Of a stretch of 64,000 bases of DNA, positions 35,858 to 45,209 are shown one piece after another. Positions within the stretch are counted from its first letter, which is position 1; each line of letters begins with the position of its first letter. This stretch comes from Sulfurimonas sp. (lineage in GTDB: Bacteria > Campylobacterota > Campylobacteria > Campylobacterales > Sulfurimonadaceae). The stretch covers positions 1-64,000 of the forward strand of contig NZ_JBFHGL010000008.1 in the NCBI RefSeq assembly GCF_041583195.1, given 5' to 3'. Under the pieces are notes generated by a model. It worked only from the letters and a program-made list of their open reading frames with translations, was not told the origin of the DNA and did not search any database. Position numbers and translations under genes: made by a program.

Positions 35858-37228
35858 ATGAAAAAAATTATTTTAACATTTTTTACAACATTTGCGCTTA
35901 TAAATGCGAATGAACCGATTTCACTTAATGATGCACTAAAAATATTAAATAACCAAAATTTAGAAATTAAAGCTGCAGACTTGGATGTTAAAGCAGCTGA
36001 AGAAAAAGTAGATTCAGTTAGTGGTAACAACTGGGGAAAAATCGATCTGATTCAAGATGTTGCCAATTCGGACAGTGCAGGAAATGTATTTGGATTTAAA
36101 CTGGAAAGCCGTGAGGCGAACTTTGGAGATTTCGGTTTTTCTGAATTTTTACCATGTATGAGTGCTACACCACCTGCTTCTTGTAATAATCCATTGACAA
36201 TATCGCCAAAAGATCTAAATTATCCAGATTCAAGAACTTACTATCAGACAAAATTAAAGTACGAACTGCCGATTTTTACGGGATTTCAAATCAGTTCATA
36301 TACGGATATAATGGAGTCTATGGCTAAAATAAAAAAGCTGGACAAAGATAAAGTTATAAACGAAAAAGTTTATCAACTTAAAAAAAGTTACTACGATATG
36401 GCATTACTTGAGAACTCGATAAAAAATCTTCAAGTAGTACTTAACAATATAAACAAACTCGAAAATATGATTGTAAATATGATAGATGTTGGTTATGCTA
36501 AAAAAACAGATCTTTTAGAGATTCAAGCAAAAAAAGGTGATGTTGAACGTTTAATATCTCAAATGAACTACAATAAAGATCTGCTATACCATTTTCTAGG
36601 TTTCCTACTTAATCAAAAAGTCGAATCAATAGTAGTCCCTGAACAAAATATACAAATGCCTGCTTTAGATGACAGTACGATATTAAAAAACAATCTTGAC
36701 ATACAAAAAGCTGCTACAGGATTAAAAATCAGAGAATCAATGGTAGATGTGGAACAATCAAGCTTTTACCCTATGGTTGGTGCTTTTGCAGAGATCTCAA
36801 CTGCTGATGATAAGTTTATGGGAGATGCCAGTGAACATAAGGCATATACAGTGGGGGCAAGACTTACTTGGAACATATTTAACGGTGGAGTTGACTATTC
36901 AAAAGTACAAGAGGCAAAAATAGAAAAGTTAAAAACAAAATCTCAAGTTGAACTTGCCCGTCACGGTATAAAATTAAAGATTGCAAAACTTAGAACTGAA
37001 ATAGAAACGCAAGATGCAGAGATAGCTTTTTTAGAAAAAGAGTTAAAACTTGCTAATGAGATATATAAAAACTATGAGGAAAGATATAAAGAAAAACTTT
37101 CATCAATGAGTGATGTTATAATAAAGCAATCAAGTCAAATACAAAAGATATTAGAATTGCAAGTAGCTCAAAATAAAAGAAATGAGCGTATTTTTGCACT
37201 TATAAAATTAGCAAACGGAGATAAATAG
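35858..37228 (+). CDS. TolC-family outer-membrane efflux protein
   Basis: A 456-aa outer-membrane channel subunit with a signal peptide (1-17). The mature region shows the duplicated, helix-rich TolC repeat with long coiled coils (about 20-90, 160-240, 260-450), typical LNDALKILNNQNLEI and KLTWNIFNGG-like segments (VGARLTWNIFNGGVDYSKVQEA). An insert at about 95-130 (ESREANFGDFGF...CMSATPPASCNNP) with two Cys is unusual. It is the first gene of an efflux operon and abuts the adaptor gene. Confidence 0.92.
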   Translation: MKKIILTFFTTFALINANEPISLNDALKILNNQNLEIKAADLDVKAAEEKVDSVSGNNWGKIDLIQDVANSDSAGNVFGFKLESREANFGDFGFSEFLPCMSATPPASCNNPLTISPKDLNYPDSRTYYQTKLKYELPIFTGFQISSYTDIMESMAKIKKLDKDKVINEKVYQLKKSYYDMALLENSIKNLQVVLNNINKLENMIVNMIDVGYAKKTDLLEIQAKKGDVERLISQMNYNKDLLYHFLGFLLNQKVESIVVPEQNIQMPALDDSTILKNNLDIQKAATGLKIRESMVDVEQSSFYPMVGAFAEISTADDKFMGDASEHKAYTVGARLTWNIFNGGVDYSKVQEAKIEKLKTKSQVELARHGIKLKIAKLRTEIETQDAEIAFLEKELKLANEIYKNYEERYKEKLSSMSDVIIKQSSQIQKILELQVAQNKRNERIFALIKLANGDK

Positions 37229-38017
37229 ATGAAAAAACTGATTTTACTTTTAGCACTGGGGGCTACTTTAGTAGCTGAAACATTAACTCTATCAGGAAGT
37301 GTTATATCTGACAACCAAAAGATGATAACAAGCCGTTTTATGGGTTTTGTAACCAGTGTAAAAGTCAGTGAAGGCGAATATGTAAAAAAAGGTCAGCTTC
37401 TTTATGAAATTGACTCAAAAGAGATAGATTCTGCCATCACTCAAGTAAAGCTTGGAATAAGCCAAGCAAGACTTTCACTTCAAATGTATCAAAACCAATA
37501 TACAAATGTCCAACTAAACTTAGATCGTCATAAACGTTTATATGCAAAAGACATGGTTTCAAAACATGAAGTGGAAACACTTGAACTTGCAGAAAAAAAT
37601 TTAAGAGACATGATTATTATCGCAAAAAAGCAGGTTAAACAAGCAGAAGCTCAACTCAAAGAGGTAGAAAATCAATACAGATATTTACATATTAAATCTC
37701 CAAATGACGGTGTAGTAGTTGCAAAAAATATAAAAGTCGGTGAGATGGCAATGCCTGGAATGCCGGCGATCGTACTTTCAGATCTTAGTGATCTAAAAAT
37801 AGCTACAGAGATCTCAGAAGGAAATTTAAATAGGGTCAAACACGGTACAAAAGTAGTTGTACAGATACCTTCACAAGGGATTAAAACAATTGGTACTGTA
37901 ACAGCTATAATTCCTAATTCAAATCCTATGACACATACTTTTAAGATAAAAGTATCTTTCAAAAATAAAAACAGAGCTGTATATCCGGGGATGTATGCTA
38001 CTGTTGAAGTAAAATAA
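37229..38017 (+). CDS. RND efflux periplasmic adaptor (HlyD/MFP family)
   Basis: A 262-aa periplasmic bridge between the RND pump and the TolC channel. It has a signal peptide (1-16), a barrel-sandwich hybrid with lipoyl halves (GFVTSVKVSEGEYVKKGQLLYEID and IKSPNDGVVVAKNIKVGEMAMPGMP) flanking an alpha hairpin (about 65-135), and a beta-barrel domain. It is shorter than AcrA (397 aa), lacking most of the membrane-proximal domain. There is no lipobox. It starts directly at the stop of the TolC-like gene. Confidence 0.92.
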   Translation: MKKLILLLALGATLVAETLTLSGSVISDNQKMITSRFMGFVTSVKVSEGEYVKKGQLLYEIDSKEIDSAITQVKLGISQARLSLQMYQNQYTNVQLNLDRHKRLYAKDMVSKHEVETLELAEKNLRDMIIIAKKQVKQAEAQLKEVENQYRYLHIKSPNDGVVVAKNIKVGEMAMPGMPAIVLSDLSDLKIATEISEGNLNRVKHGTKVVVQIPSQGIKTIGTVTAIIPNSNPMTHTFKIKVSFKNKNRAVYPGMYATVEVK

Positions 38018-38025
38018 GGTAAAAA

Positions 38026-39618
38026 ATGGCGCATAATAACGTTTACAAGCCTAATGACTGGGCCGGTAAGTTAGCAAAAGGTTTTTTAAGAAATCCGTTA
38101 ACTGTTGTACTGGGTATATTTCTTCTAGCTATAGGATATCTATCTTTAGAGATAATGCCTCGTGAAGAAAACCCTCAGATGGTTGTAAGCGGCTCTACTG
38201 TAATCGTTGCACTTCCAGGTGCTAGTGCAGCCGAAGTTGAACAAGTTATAGTAAAACCTCTTGAGCGTAAACTAAAAGAAGTAAAGGGTGTTGAGCATAT
38301 AACTGGAATGTCTATGGATAATGTGGGTATTGTAAATGTAGCATTTTTTATAGGTGAGAATAAAGAAGATTCTAATCTAAAAGTATATGATAAAATCATG
38401 CAAAACTCAGATATCTTTCCGCATGGTGCTATGAATCCTATTATTAAACCATTAGATATAGATGTTGATATACCTATTGTATCGATTGCTTTTTATTCGC
38501 ATACAAAACAGCTATCTAAGACGGAGCTTTACAATCGTGTAAAAAAGATTCAACATCGTATAAACGGTCTTGAAAATGTAGCTGTTACGGAGCTTAAGGG
38601 TGGGAATAAAACTCAATTTAATATTGAAGTAGACTTGCATAAGTTATCAGGCTATAATCTATCTATGGGGCAAATACTACAGGCCGTGCAATCACTTGCT
38701 GTTTCAGTTCCAGCTGTTAAGAATCGTACACACTCAAACGATATCGTGATGGTTGGAGTTAAAAATGCCATTGAGAGTGAAAAAGATATAGCAAATATAA
38801 TTGTTGCTAACTATATGGGCTCACCTATATACCTTGAACAAGTTGCACGCGTAACAAAGTCTTATGATATTCAAAATTTTCAATCTGCATCTATTAGTGT
38901 TAAAGGTGAAGATAATACTTTTTCTTCCCTGCAAGATCAAGTGACACTTACTGTATCTAAACTACAAGGTACAAATGCAGTTGTAATTGCAAATGCGGTA
39001 AAAAAAGAGCTGGAAAATTATAAAGAGTGTTTAGCAACCAAAGGTATCAGTTATGTGATCACTAGAAATGATGGTGAACGTGCTAATGAAGCTGTAAATG
39101 AACTTGTATTTCACCTTGTTTTATCTATTGTAATTATTGCTGTTTTACTGATCTTTGTTTTAGGTTGGAGAGAATCACTCATAGTTACTTTTACTGTCCC
39201 TGCGATTTTAGCAATCACACTTTTTATAGCATATTTGACTGGACAGACAATAAACCGCATTACACTATTTGCTTTTTTACTTTCCCTTGGTCTATTGGTT
39301 GATGCAGCTATTATCGTAATTGAGAATATTCACAGACACTACCATTCAATTGAGAGTGATGATGAAAATATAGACGATCTAATGATTAAGGCAACTGATG
39401 AGATTGGGCCACCTACAAATATTGCGACACTTGCAATTATTTTAACTATGATACCTATGGCTTTTGTAGGGCAGATGATGGGTCAATTTATGAAACCAAT
39501 ACCTGCAAACGTACCTATAGCTCTTATAGCTTCACTTTTTGTTGCATATATATTTACACCATATCTGGCTCTTAGAATGTTAAAAAAACCAGATCATCAC
39601 TCTAAGGAGGAGCACTAA
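38026..39618 (+). CDS. RND efflux permease, N-terminal half (TM1-6)
   Basis: A 530-aa polypeptide equal to the first half of an AcrB-like pump: TM1 (about 24-42), the first porter/docking segment (44-350, with PGASAAEVEQVIVKPLERKL), and TM2-TM6 (about 360-518). The proton-relay position in TM4 is GLLVDAAIIVIEN: Asp426 is kept and the second Asp of AcrB is Ala. The frame ends cleanly after TM6 with a His/Lys/Glu-rich tail, and the second half begins at the overlapping TAATG. Substrate unknown. Confidence 0.92.
   Translation: MAHNNVYKPNDWAGKLAKGFLRNPLTVVLGIFLLAIGYLSLEIMPREENPQMVVSGSTVIVALPGASAAEVEQVIVKPLERKLKEVKGVEHITGMSMDNVGIVNVAFFIGENKEDSNLKVYDKIMQNSDIFPHGAMNPIIKPLDIDVDIPIVSIAFYSHTKQLSKTELYNRVKKIQHRINGLENVAVTELKGGNKTQFNIEVDLHKLSGYNLSMGQILQAVQSLAVSVPAVKNRTHSNDIVMVGVKNAIESEKDIANIIVANYMGSPIYLEQVARVTKSYDIQNFQSASISVKGEDNTFSSLQDQVTLTVSKLQGTNAVVIANAVKKELENYKECLATKGISYVITRNDGERANEAVNELVFHLVLSIVIIAVLLIFVLGWRESLIVTFTVPAILAITLFIAYLTGQTINRITLFAFLLSLGLLVDAAIIVIENIHRHYHSIESDDENIDDLMIKATDEIGPPTNIATLAIILTMIPMAFVGQMMGQFMKPIPANVPIALIASLFVAYIFTPYLALRMLKKPDHHSKEEH
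39604..39610 (+). promoter_or_regulatory. Perfect Shine-Dalgarno for the second RND half
   Basis: AAGGAGG lies seven bases before the ATG at 39618, inside the last codons of the first half. It is the strongest ribosome site I saw in the window and shows the second half is initiated independently rather than being a broken continuation. Confidence 0.8.
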
Positions 39619-41330
39619 TGTTTAAAAAATTTGAAGAATTAGTGTATAGATGGATTCAAGACTCAAATAAAAGAAAAAGAATCCTTTTAGGGACACTTTT
39701 TGCATTTATTTTATCTATACTTATGATTGCTCCTACAAAAATGGTAATGGCAAAGATGTTACCTGGAAAGAATAACGATACGTTTAATATATATGTAACT
39801 CTTTCAGAAGGAAGTGGTATTGGACAAACGAAAAAGGTAACAGACTGTGTCGTATCATATATACAAAAAGAGAAAGAAGTAACTGATCTAGAGGTATTTT
39901 TAGGAATGGGAGCTCCTTTGGATTTTGCCGGACTTATTAAAGGCAGTGGTTTTAAAAACAATGAAAATTTAGCAGAGATTGTAATTAGTCTTACAAAAAA
40001 ACATGACAGAGATGAGCCGTCGTACATGATGGTTCAACGTATGCGCCCTGGTATTCAGTCAAGTTGTGAGAAGTTGTATCCAAATACTGCAATCTCTTTT
40101 GTAGAACCACCGGCAGGACCTCCTGTACTTGCCGCTGTAGTTGCAGAAATATATGGAGATGACTCAGATGGCATAAGAAAACTTGCGAATAAAGTAGCTG
40201 ATGTATTTAAAAATACAGAAGGCCTTGTAGATGTAGATATTATGAATGATGATATATATGACACTTACGAGATTATAGTTGACAGTGATAAAGTAGCACG
40301 ATCAGGTGTTAGTGTAAAACAACTTAATGAGATTATATATCTGGCATTTGAAGGTATGCAGATAGCCGTGAAAAATTCTGAGATATATAATGATCAGATA
40401 CCTATTTTTCTGTCTCTTTCTCAAGACTCAAAAAGTTTTACTAAAAAAGATATAAAAGCTGTTGAAGCTAAACTATCTTCCCTGAAGCTTATAAATCAAA
40501 TGGGAATGATGATACCAATTACAGAGCTTGTTAAAATAAATCCAAAAAAATCCAATCCAATGATAATGAGTAAAAATCTACATAAGATGACTAATGTAAT
40601 AGCTGAAACAGATATGGTCTCTCAAGTATACCCTCTGATGGATGCAAGAAATGTAATTTTAGATAGTTTTTCGGATACATATGAGATTGAAAAAATAGGT
40701 CTATTTAACCTAGAGTTAAAAGATAAGAATACAGGTGATATATATAAGCTTATATGGGATGGGGAAATGGAAGTAACGCTAGATACATTTGTTGATCTTG
40801 GCGGTGCGTTTATAGCTGCTCTTATACTTATATTTTTACTAATGGTTGTTTATTACAAAAGCTATGTTCTTAGCGGTATTATTCTACTTGGATCATTTCT
40901 TTCGATCATAGGAGTTATAATCGGTCATTGGATTTGGGATCTGTTTACAACAGATACATTTTTCCTTACAGCTACATCTTTAATAGGGTTTATTGCGCTA
41001 ATAGGTATTAGTTCACGTAACTCTTTGCTTTTAATAGACTTTACTAAATCTCTTATGCATGAAAAAGGGATGCATAAAGCTGAAGCTATTGCTTATGCTT
41101 CGGCAACTCGTGCAAAACCAATCTTTCTAACTGCAGCAGCTATTATGCTTGCTTCGCTTCTTCTAGCAAACGATGCGGTATTTGGAGGGCTTGGAGTAGC
41201 GTTAATATTTGGAACAGTTGCAGCTGTAATCGCTTCACTTTTAGTAGTCCCTGTACTTTTATATATGACAGATCTTGAAAAAGCATTTAGTTTCAATATG
41301 AAAAAAGCGGTTGATATATATGAACCGTAA
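39618..41330 (+). CDS. RND efflux permease, C-terminal half (TM7-12)
   Basis: A 570-aa polypeptide corresponding to the second half of an RND pump: TM7 (about 20-40), the second porter/docking segment (42-390) and TM8-TM12 (about 395-560). In TM10 the AcrB lysine region (K-N) is SSRNSLLLIDF here, Arg replacing Lys. The reading frame differs from the first half, sharing TAATG. Together the halves give 1,100 residues, a normal pump size, so the assembled pump probably consists of paired half-subunits. Confidence 0.92.
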   Translation: MFKKFEELVYRWIQDSNKRKRILLGTLFAFILSILMIAPTKMVMAKMLPGKNNDTFNIYVTLSEGSGIGQTKKVTDCVVSYIQKEKEVTDLEVFLGMGAPLDFAGLIKGSGFKNNENLAEIVISLTKKHDRDEPSYMMVQRMRPGIQSSCEKLYPNTAISFVEPPAGPPVLAAVVAEIYGDDSDGIRKLANKVADVFKNTEGLVDVDIMNDDIYDTYEIIVDSDKVARSGVSVKQLNEIIYLAFEGMQIAVKNSEIYNDQIPIFLSLSQDSKSFTKKDIKAVEAKLSSLKLINQMGMMIPITELVKINPKKSNPMIMSKNLHKMTNVIAETDMVSQVYPLMDARNVILDSFSDTYEIEKIGLFNLELKDKNTGDIYKLIWDGEMEVTLDTFVDLGGAFIAALILIFLLMVVYYKSYVLSGIILLGSFLSIIGVIIGHWIWDLFTTDTFFLTATSLIGFIALIGISSRNSLLLIDFTKSLMHEKGMHKAEAIAYASATRAKPIFLTAAAIMLASLLLANDAVFGGLGVALIFGTVAAVIASLLVVPVLLYMTDLEKAFSFNMKKAVDIYEP

Positions 41331-41352
41331 TGAAAGATAAGATTTAAAGAGG

Positions 41353-41380
41353 TTCTATCCTATAAATATATAGGATAGAA
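41353..41380. terminator. Hairpin between convergent efflux operon and serA
   Basis: A perfect 12-base stem (TTCTATCCTATA / TATAGGATAGAA) with a four-base loop. No long T-tract follows on the plus strand; CTCTTT follows on the minus strand. Its position between two convergent stops supports a bidirectional role. Confidence 0.6.
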
Positions 41381-41400
41381 AGTAACAGAGGTTTTATTTA

Positions 41401-42990
41401 TTATATAGAAGCGTAACTAACACTTAGACAAGCTTCTAAGTCTGCAAGTTCTTTTAAAGTAGCTTCATTTACAGCATTATCAACAAGTATTACAGCTAAA
41501 GCATTGCCTTCTTTATTTCTAGCAAGTGAGAAATCTGCAATATTTACACTATTGTTTGCTAAAACTGTTCCAACACTTCCAATTACACCAGGAACATCTG
41601 TGTTTTTGAACATGATCATATTGCCACGAAGTGCAACTTCAATATCAAAACCGTCAATTGCAACAAGACGTTGAACGTTATCATCAAAGATAGTACCGCT
41701 TATAGTTGTAGTACCCTCAGCAGTAGTTAACTTGATAGTGATAAGGTTTTTATATACACTAGAATCTCCACAGTCTTCACTAGAGATCTCTATGCCTTTC
41801 TCTTTTGCGATAAAGTCAGCATTTACATAGTTGATAGTATCACTTGAGTTTTCACTCATTGCACCAACAGCAACAAAAGTTGAAAGTGAATCTACATACT
41901 TACCAATTTCGCCGTATCCGCTAACTTTTATGCTAACAATCTGGCTTTTGTTCATTTGAGATTCTAAGAAACCGATTTTTTGACCTAGTTCTAAGAATGG
42001 TTTTACAAATGAAGGTATAGTTGTCTCATCAATTGGTAAATTCATAGCATGAGGATAAGCTATCCCTTTTGCAGCTTCAATAGCATTTTGAGCAGCCTGA
42101 GTACCAATGTTATATTGAGACTCGTAAGTGTTTGCACCAAGGTGTGGTGATACAGTTACATTATCTAGGTCTAACAATGGGTGATCAGTTGCAGGCTCCT
42201 TAATAAATACATCAATACCAGCAAAACGAATTTTTCCGCTTTTTAGGTTGTTATAAAGAGCATCTTCATTGTAAAGACCACCACGAGCACAGTTTATTAA
42301 AACTACACCGTCTTTCATCTTAGCAATTTCAGCTTCGTTAATGATATCTATAGTCTCTTTATTTTTTGGAGTATGGATAGTAATGATGTCACAATCTAAA
42401 ATATCATCAAAGTTTTTAGTATATGTCATATCTAAGTCAGTTACTTTAGATGGATGGATATACGGATCATATGCAACAATATCCATCTCAAAAGCTTTTG
42501 CACGTTTTGAAACACGGCTACCGATATTACCAAAACCGATAACACCTAGTTTTTTGCCTTTAAGCTCATACCCGTACCATTTTTCACGCTTCCAAATACG
42601 ATCTTGTTTTAGGTGGTTATGAGAGTATGGAAACATTCTCATACAAGATAGCATGTGTGCCATTGTCAATTCAACTGCAGCAATAGTATTAGCAGTAGGT
42701 ACGTTCATAACAATGATACCCTCTTTCGAACATCCAGGAATGTCAACGTTATCAACACCTACACCTGCACGAACAACAGCTTTTAAATTTTTTGCGTGTG
42801 AGATAAAGAATTCATCTACATCTGTAGAACTTCTAGTAATTGCAACGTCTGCAGTTGGAATAACAGTCTCAATTAACTCTTTTTTATCCATATCTGCAGC
42901 GAAAACATAGTTAACATTTTCATCATTTTGTAACATCTCAAGACCAGCTTCATGAATGTGGTCACAAACAACTATAGTATGTTTTTGCAT
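41401..42990 (-). CDS. serA: SerA, D-3-phosphoglycerate dehydrogenase
   Basis: First step of serine synthesis, oxidising 3-phosphoglycerate with NAD+. The 529-aa long form has the substrate domain (VRAGVGVDNVDIPGCS), Rossmann NAD-binding domain (GVIGFGNIGSRVSKRA), catalytic Arg (NCARGG), Glu (DVFIKEPA) and His (SPHLGANTYES), an intervening ASB domain and a C-terminal ACT domain (about 455-529) for serine feedback. It is the last gene of the pheS-to-serA block. Confidence 0.97.
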   Translation of the reverse strand: MQKHTIVVCDHIHEAGLEMLQNDENVNYVFAADMDKKELIETVIPTADVAITRSSTDVDEFFISHAKNLKAVVRAGVGVDNVDIPGCSKEGIIVMNVPTANTIAAVELTMAHMLSCMRMFPYSHNHLKQDRIWKREKWYGYELKGKKLGVIGFGNIGSRVSKRAKAFEMDIVAYDPYIHPSKVTDLDMTYTKNFDDILDCDIITIHTPKNKETIDIINEAEIAKMKDGVVLINCARGGLYNEDALYNNLKSGKIRFAGIDVFIKEPATDHPLLDLDNVTVSPHLGANTYESQYNIGTQAAQNAIEAAKGIAYPHAMNLPIDETTIPSFVKPFLELGQKIGFLESQMNKSQIVSIKVSGYGEIGKYVDSLSTFVAVGAMSENSSDTINYVNADFIAKEKGIEISSEDCGDSSVYKNLITIKLTTAEGTTTISGTIFDDNVQRLVAIDGFDIEVALRGNMIMFKNTDVPGVIGSVGTVLANNSVNIADFSLARNKEGNALAVILVDNAVNEATLKELADLEACLSVSYASI

Positions 42991-43470
42991 TTATTTATCC
43001 TCTTTATACAGCGATACTTTCGCTTGTATTTGGTAATTTTTTAAAACTTCAACTAAAGAGTTTAGTTTAGCTTTGTTTTTTGAGTAAATATCTAATAATA
43101 CTCCGTTTTTATCTCTCTTGAGATAATACTTCAACTTATGTTGATTCAGCTCCTCTTTAAGACAAAACAACTGATACGGATCGATAAGTGATGCAGATAA
43201 TCTATATACAGTTTTAGTGAGTATTTTTTTATCTAAAGAAGTTTTTATATATACTTCATTAACAGGATAAAAATACCCTAATCTTTGAGTATCAGAAAAG
43301 TGTTCTAACCAAACTTTATCTTCTTTTTGCTTTACAGGGGTACTTTTTCGAGAAAGTGGTTCTAACTCTTTTATCTTTTCAGAAGAGTTGATATTTATTA
43401 AAAAAGTTATAATAAAAATGGCTACCCCTATTCCTATTAGAGGGGTAAACCATTTTAAAAATATATGCAT
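42991..43470 (-). CDS. Hypothetical single-pass protein with SPOR-like C-terminal region
   Basis: A 159-aa protein with one N-terminal membrane segment (about 9-27), a polar stretch and a C-terminal alpha/beta region (about 95-155, DPYQLFCLKEELNQHKLKYYL ... LNSLVEVLKNYQIQAKVSL) whose pattern resembles a SPOR (peptidoglycan-binding) domain. The SPOR assignment is weak. A hypothetical gene stands at the same place between rpsA and serA in Campylobacter jejuni as I recall it, so this is a conserved member of the block. It is one base from rpsA. Confidence 0.7.
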   Translation of the reverse strand: MHIFLKWFTPLIGIGVAIFIITFLININSSEKIKELEPLSRKSTPVKQKEDKVWLEHFSDTQRLGYFYPVNEVYIKTSLDKKILTKTVYRLSASLIDPYQLFCLKEELNQHKLKYYLKRDKNGVLLDIYSKNKAKLNSLVEVLKNYQIQAKVSLYKEDK

Positions 43471-43471
43471 C

Positions 43472-45133
43472 TTACTTTATTTGATCTTTAATTAAATCAC
43501 CTAGAGAGTGAGATTGGTTATCATTAATCTCATCTAAGATCTCTTGGCTTTTAATATAGTCTAATTTTTTAACAGATAAACGGATACGGTCACGTCTTGT
43601 GTCGATAACAGCTATAGCAGCTTCGATCTCTTGACCTGGTTCTAACTCCTCTTTGTTTAGTGGAGCTAAGTCCTCATCACGGATAAGTGCATCAACACCG
43701 TCACCAAGTGATACGAATACACCGAAGTCTTTGATATCACGGATAGTTCCAGTGATAGCAGTATTTACTTTATGGCTTTTTGCAAAAGTATCTATAGGTG
43801 ATTCTAAAAGTGTTTTACGGTTAAGTGAGATTTTTTGGTCATCAGCATTGATTTTAGCAATCTTAACTTCAACCTCGTCACCTGATTTTAAAACATCTTT
43901 ACATTTTGTCTCTTTATCCCAAGAGATATCTTGGTTATGTAAAAGACCTTCAACACCATCAATACGTACAAACGCACCAAAATCAGTAAGAGATGTAACA
44001 GTACCAGTAACAACATCACCCTCTTTGTGGTTTTTAACAAACTCATCAAAAGGTTTTGGAAGAAGTTTTTTAAGTGATACTCTTAGTTTGTGAGTATCAG
44101 GATTGATTTCAATTACTTCAACATCAATCTCTTGACCTACTTTTAGGTAGTCGTTAGGGTTTTTAACGTTTTTATCCCAAGAGATCTCAGAGATGTGTAA
44201 GAAACCTTCAATATCGTTCCCTAAATCTACAAATACACCGTATGCTTCAATATTTGAAACAGTTACAGTAATAGTATCACCTTCATCTAATTCAGACTCA
44301 ACTTCTGCCCAAGGATCTGGTTGAACTGCTTTTATTGAAAGTGAAAGGTGACGTTTGTCTTTATCGTAAGCGATAGCTTTAACATTAACTTTATCACCCT
44401 CCTTGTATAGTTTAGATGGGTTTACAGGACCTTTATATGAGATCTCGTTATAGTGAACAAGACCATCAGCTCCACCAACATCAACAAACATACCGTAAGA
44501 AGTGATTTTTTTGATCTCACCCTCTACTACAACATCATCTTGCATTAGTTTGTCAATGATCTCTTTTTTCTTTTTACGCTCTTCATTGAAAAGTTTACGA
44601 CGTGAAACAACAATTGAGTTTTCATCTTCATCAACTTTGATAACTTGAGCTTTAATTTTACGACCGATTACATCTTCGCTGTCTTTGAAAGCTGCTAAAG
44701 AACGTGGCATAAAGAATGAAACTGCATCAGCTTCTACAACATAACCACCACGGTTTTTCTTAGTAATTACACCATCAATGATTAGATCTTCAAAATCATC
44801 TTTATGTGCTTCAATAAAGTTAAGAGTTTTTTCTTGCTCTAAAACTTTTTTGTATGAGATTTTTGGACGCTCATTGTAGTATCCAGTGATCATTACTTTG
44901 ATTTTATCACCTAAACCAAATTTTAGTTCACCATTTTCATCTTTGATCTCATCAAGGTTTAAAACACCTTCTGATTTGTCACCTACACCAACTAATGCTC
45001 TATTGTCATCAGCTTGGATCTCTACAATTTCACCCTCAACAATACGGTTACTTGCACTTTGCTTTTTCTCGCTTGCAGCAAAAAGTTCTGCAAAACTCTC
45101 TTCTTCTTCAAATGATTCGTTATCGAACGCCAT
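43472..45133 (-). CDS. rpsA: 30S ribosomal protein S1
   Basis: Binds mRNA on the 30S subunit and helps initiation on structured or weakly Shine-Dalgarno messages. The 553-aa protein has six S1 (OB-fold) repeats; the clear ones read DDVVVEGEIKKITSYGMFVDVGG, EGDTITVTVSNIEAYGVFVDLGN, EGDVVTGTVTSLTDFGAFVRIDG and VNTAITGTIRDIKDFGVFVSLGD. A -10 box (TATAAT, 45166-45171) and AGAGGATAG before the ATG give it its own promoter inside the block. Confidence 0.97.
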   Translation of the reverse strand: MAFDNESFEEEESFAELFAASEKKQSASNRIVEGEIVEIQADDNRALVGVGDKSEGVLNLDEIKDENGELKFGLGDKIKVMITGYYNERPKISYKKVLEQEKTLNFIEAHKDDFEDLIIDGVITKKNRGGYVVEADAVSFFMPRSLAAFKDSEDVIGRKIKAQVIKVDEDENSIVVSRRKLFNEERKKKKEIIDKLMQDDVVVEGEIKKITSYGMFVDVGGADGLVHYNEISYKGPVNPSKLYKEGDKVNVKAIAYDKDKRHLSLSIKAVQPDPWAEVESELDEGDTITVTVSNIEAYGVFVDLGNDIEGFLHISEISWDKNVKNPNDYLKVGQEIDVEVIEINPDTHKLRVSLKKLLPKPFDEFVKNHKEGDVVTGTVTSLTDFGAFVRIDGVEGLLHNQDISWDKETKCKDVLKSGDEVEVKIAKINADDQKISLNRKTLLESPIDTFAKSHKVNTAITGTIRDIKDFGVFVSLGDGVDALIRDEDLAPLNKEELEPGQEIEAAIAVIDTRRDRIRLSVKKLDYIKSQEILDEINDNQSHSLGDLIKDQIK

Positions 45134-45165
45134 TACCTATCCTCTGTTACATATAAAATTTCGTG

Positions 45166-45171
45166 ATTATA
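45166..45171 (-). promoter_or_regulatory. -10 box of rpsA
   Basis: TATAAT on the minus strand, 32 bases before the rpsA ATG. Nineteen bases around it (45163-45181) are identical to those at 26223-26241 before the M15 gene, suggesting a common promoter core. Confidence 0.6.
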
Positions 45172-45209
45172 TCCAAAAAAAGGTTAGTTTTTTATAAAAA
45201 TTATAAATT

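Noticed and set aside
39600-39625. Frameshift breaking a single RND gene
   Set aside because: The second half has its own AAGGAGG and ATG with good spacing, and the first half ends after TM6 with a natural hydrophilic tail.
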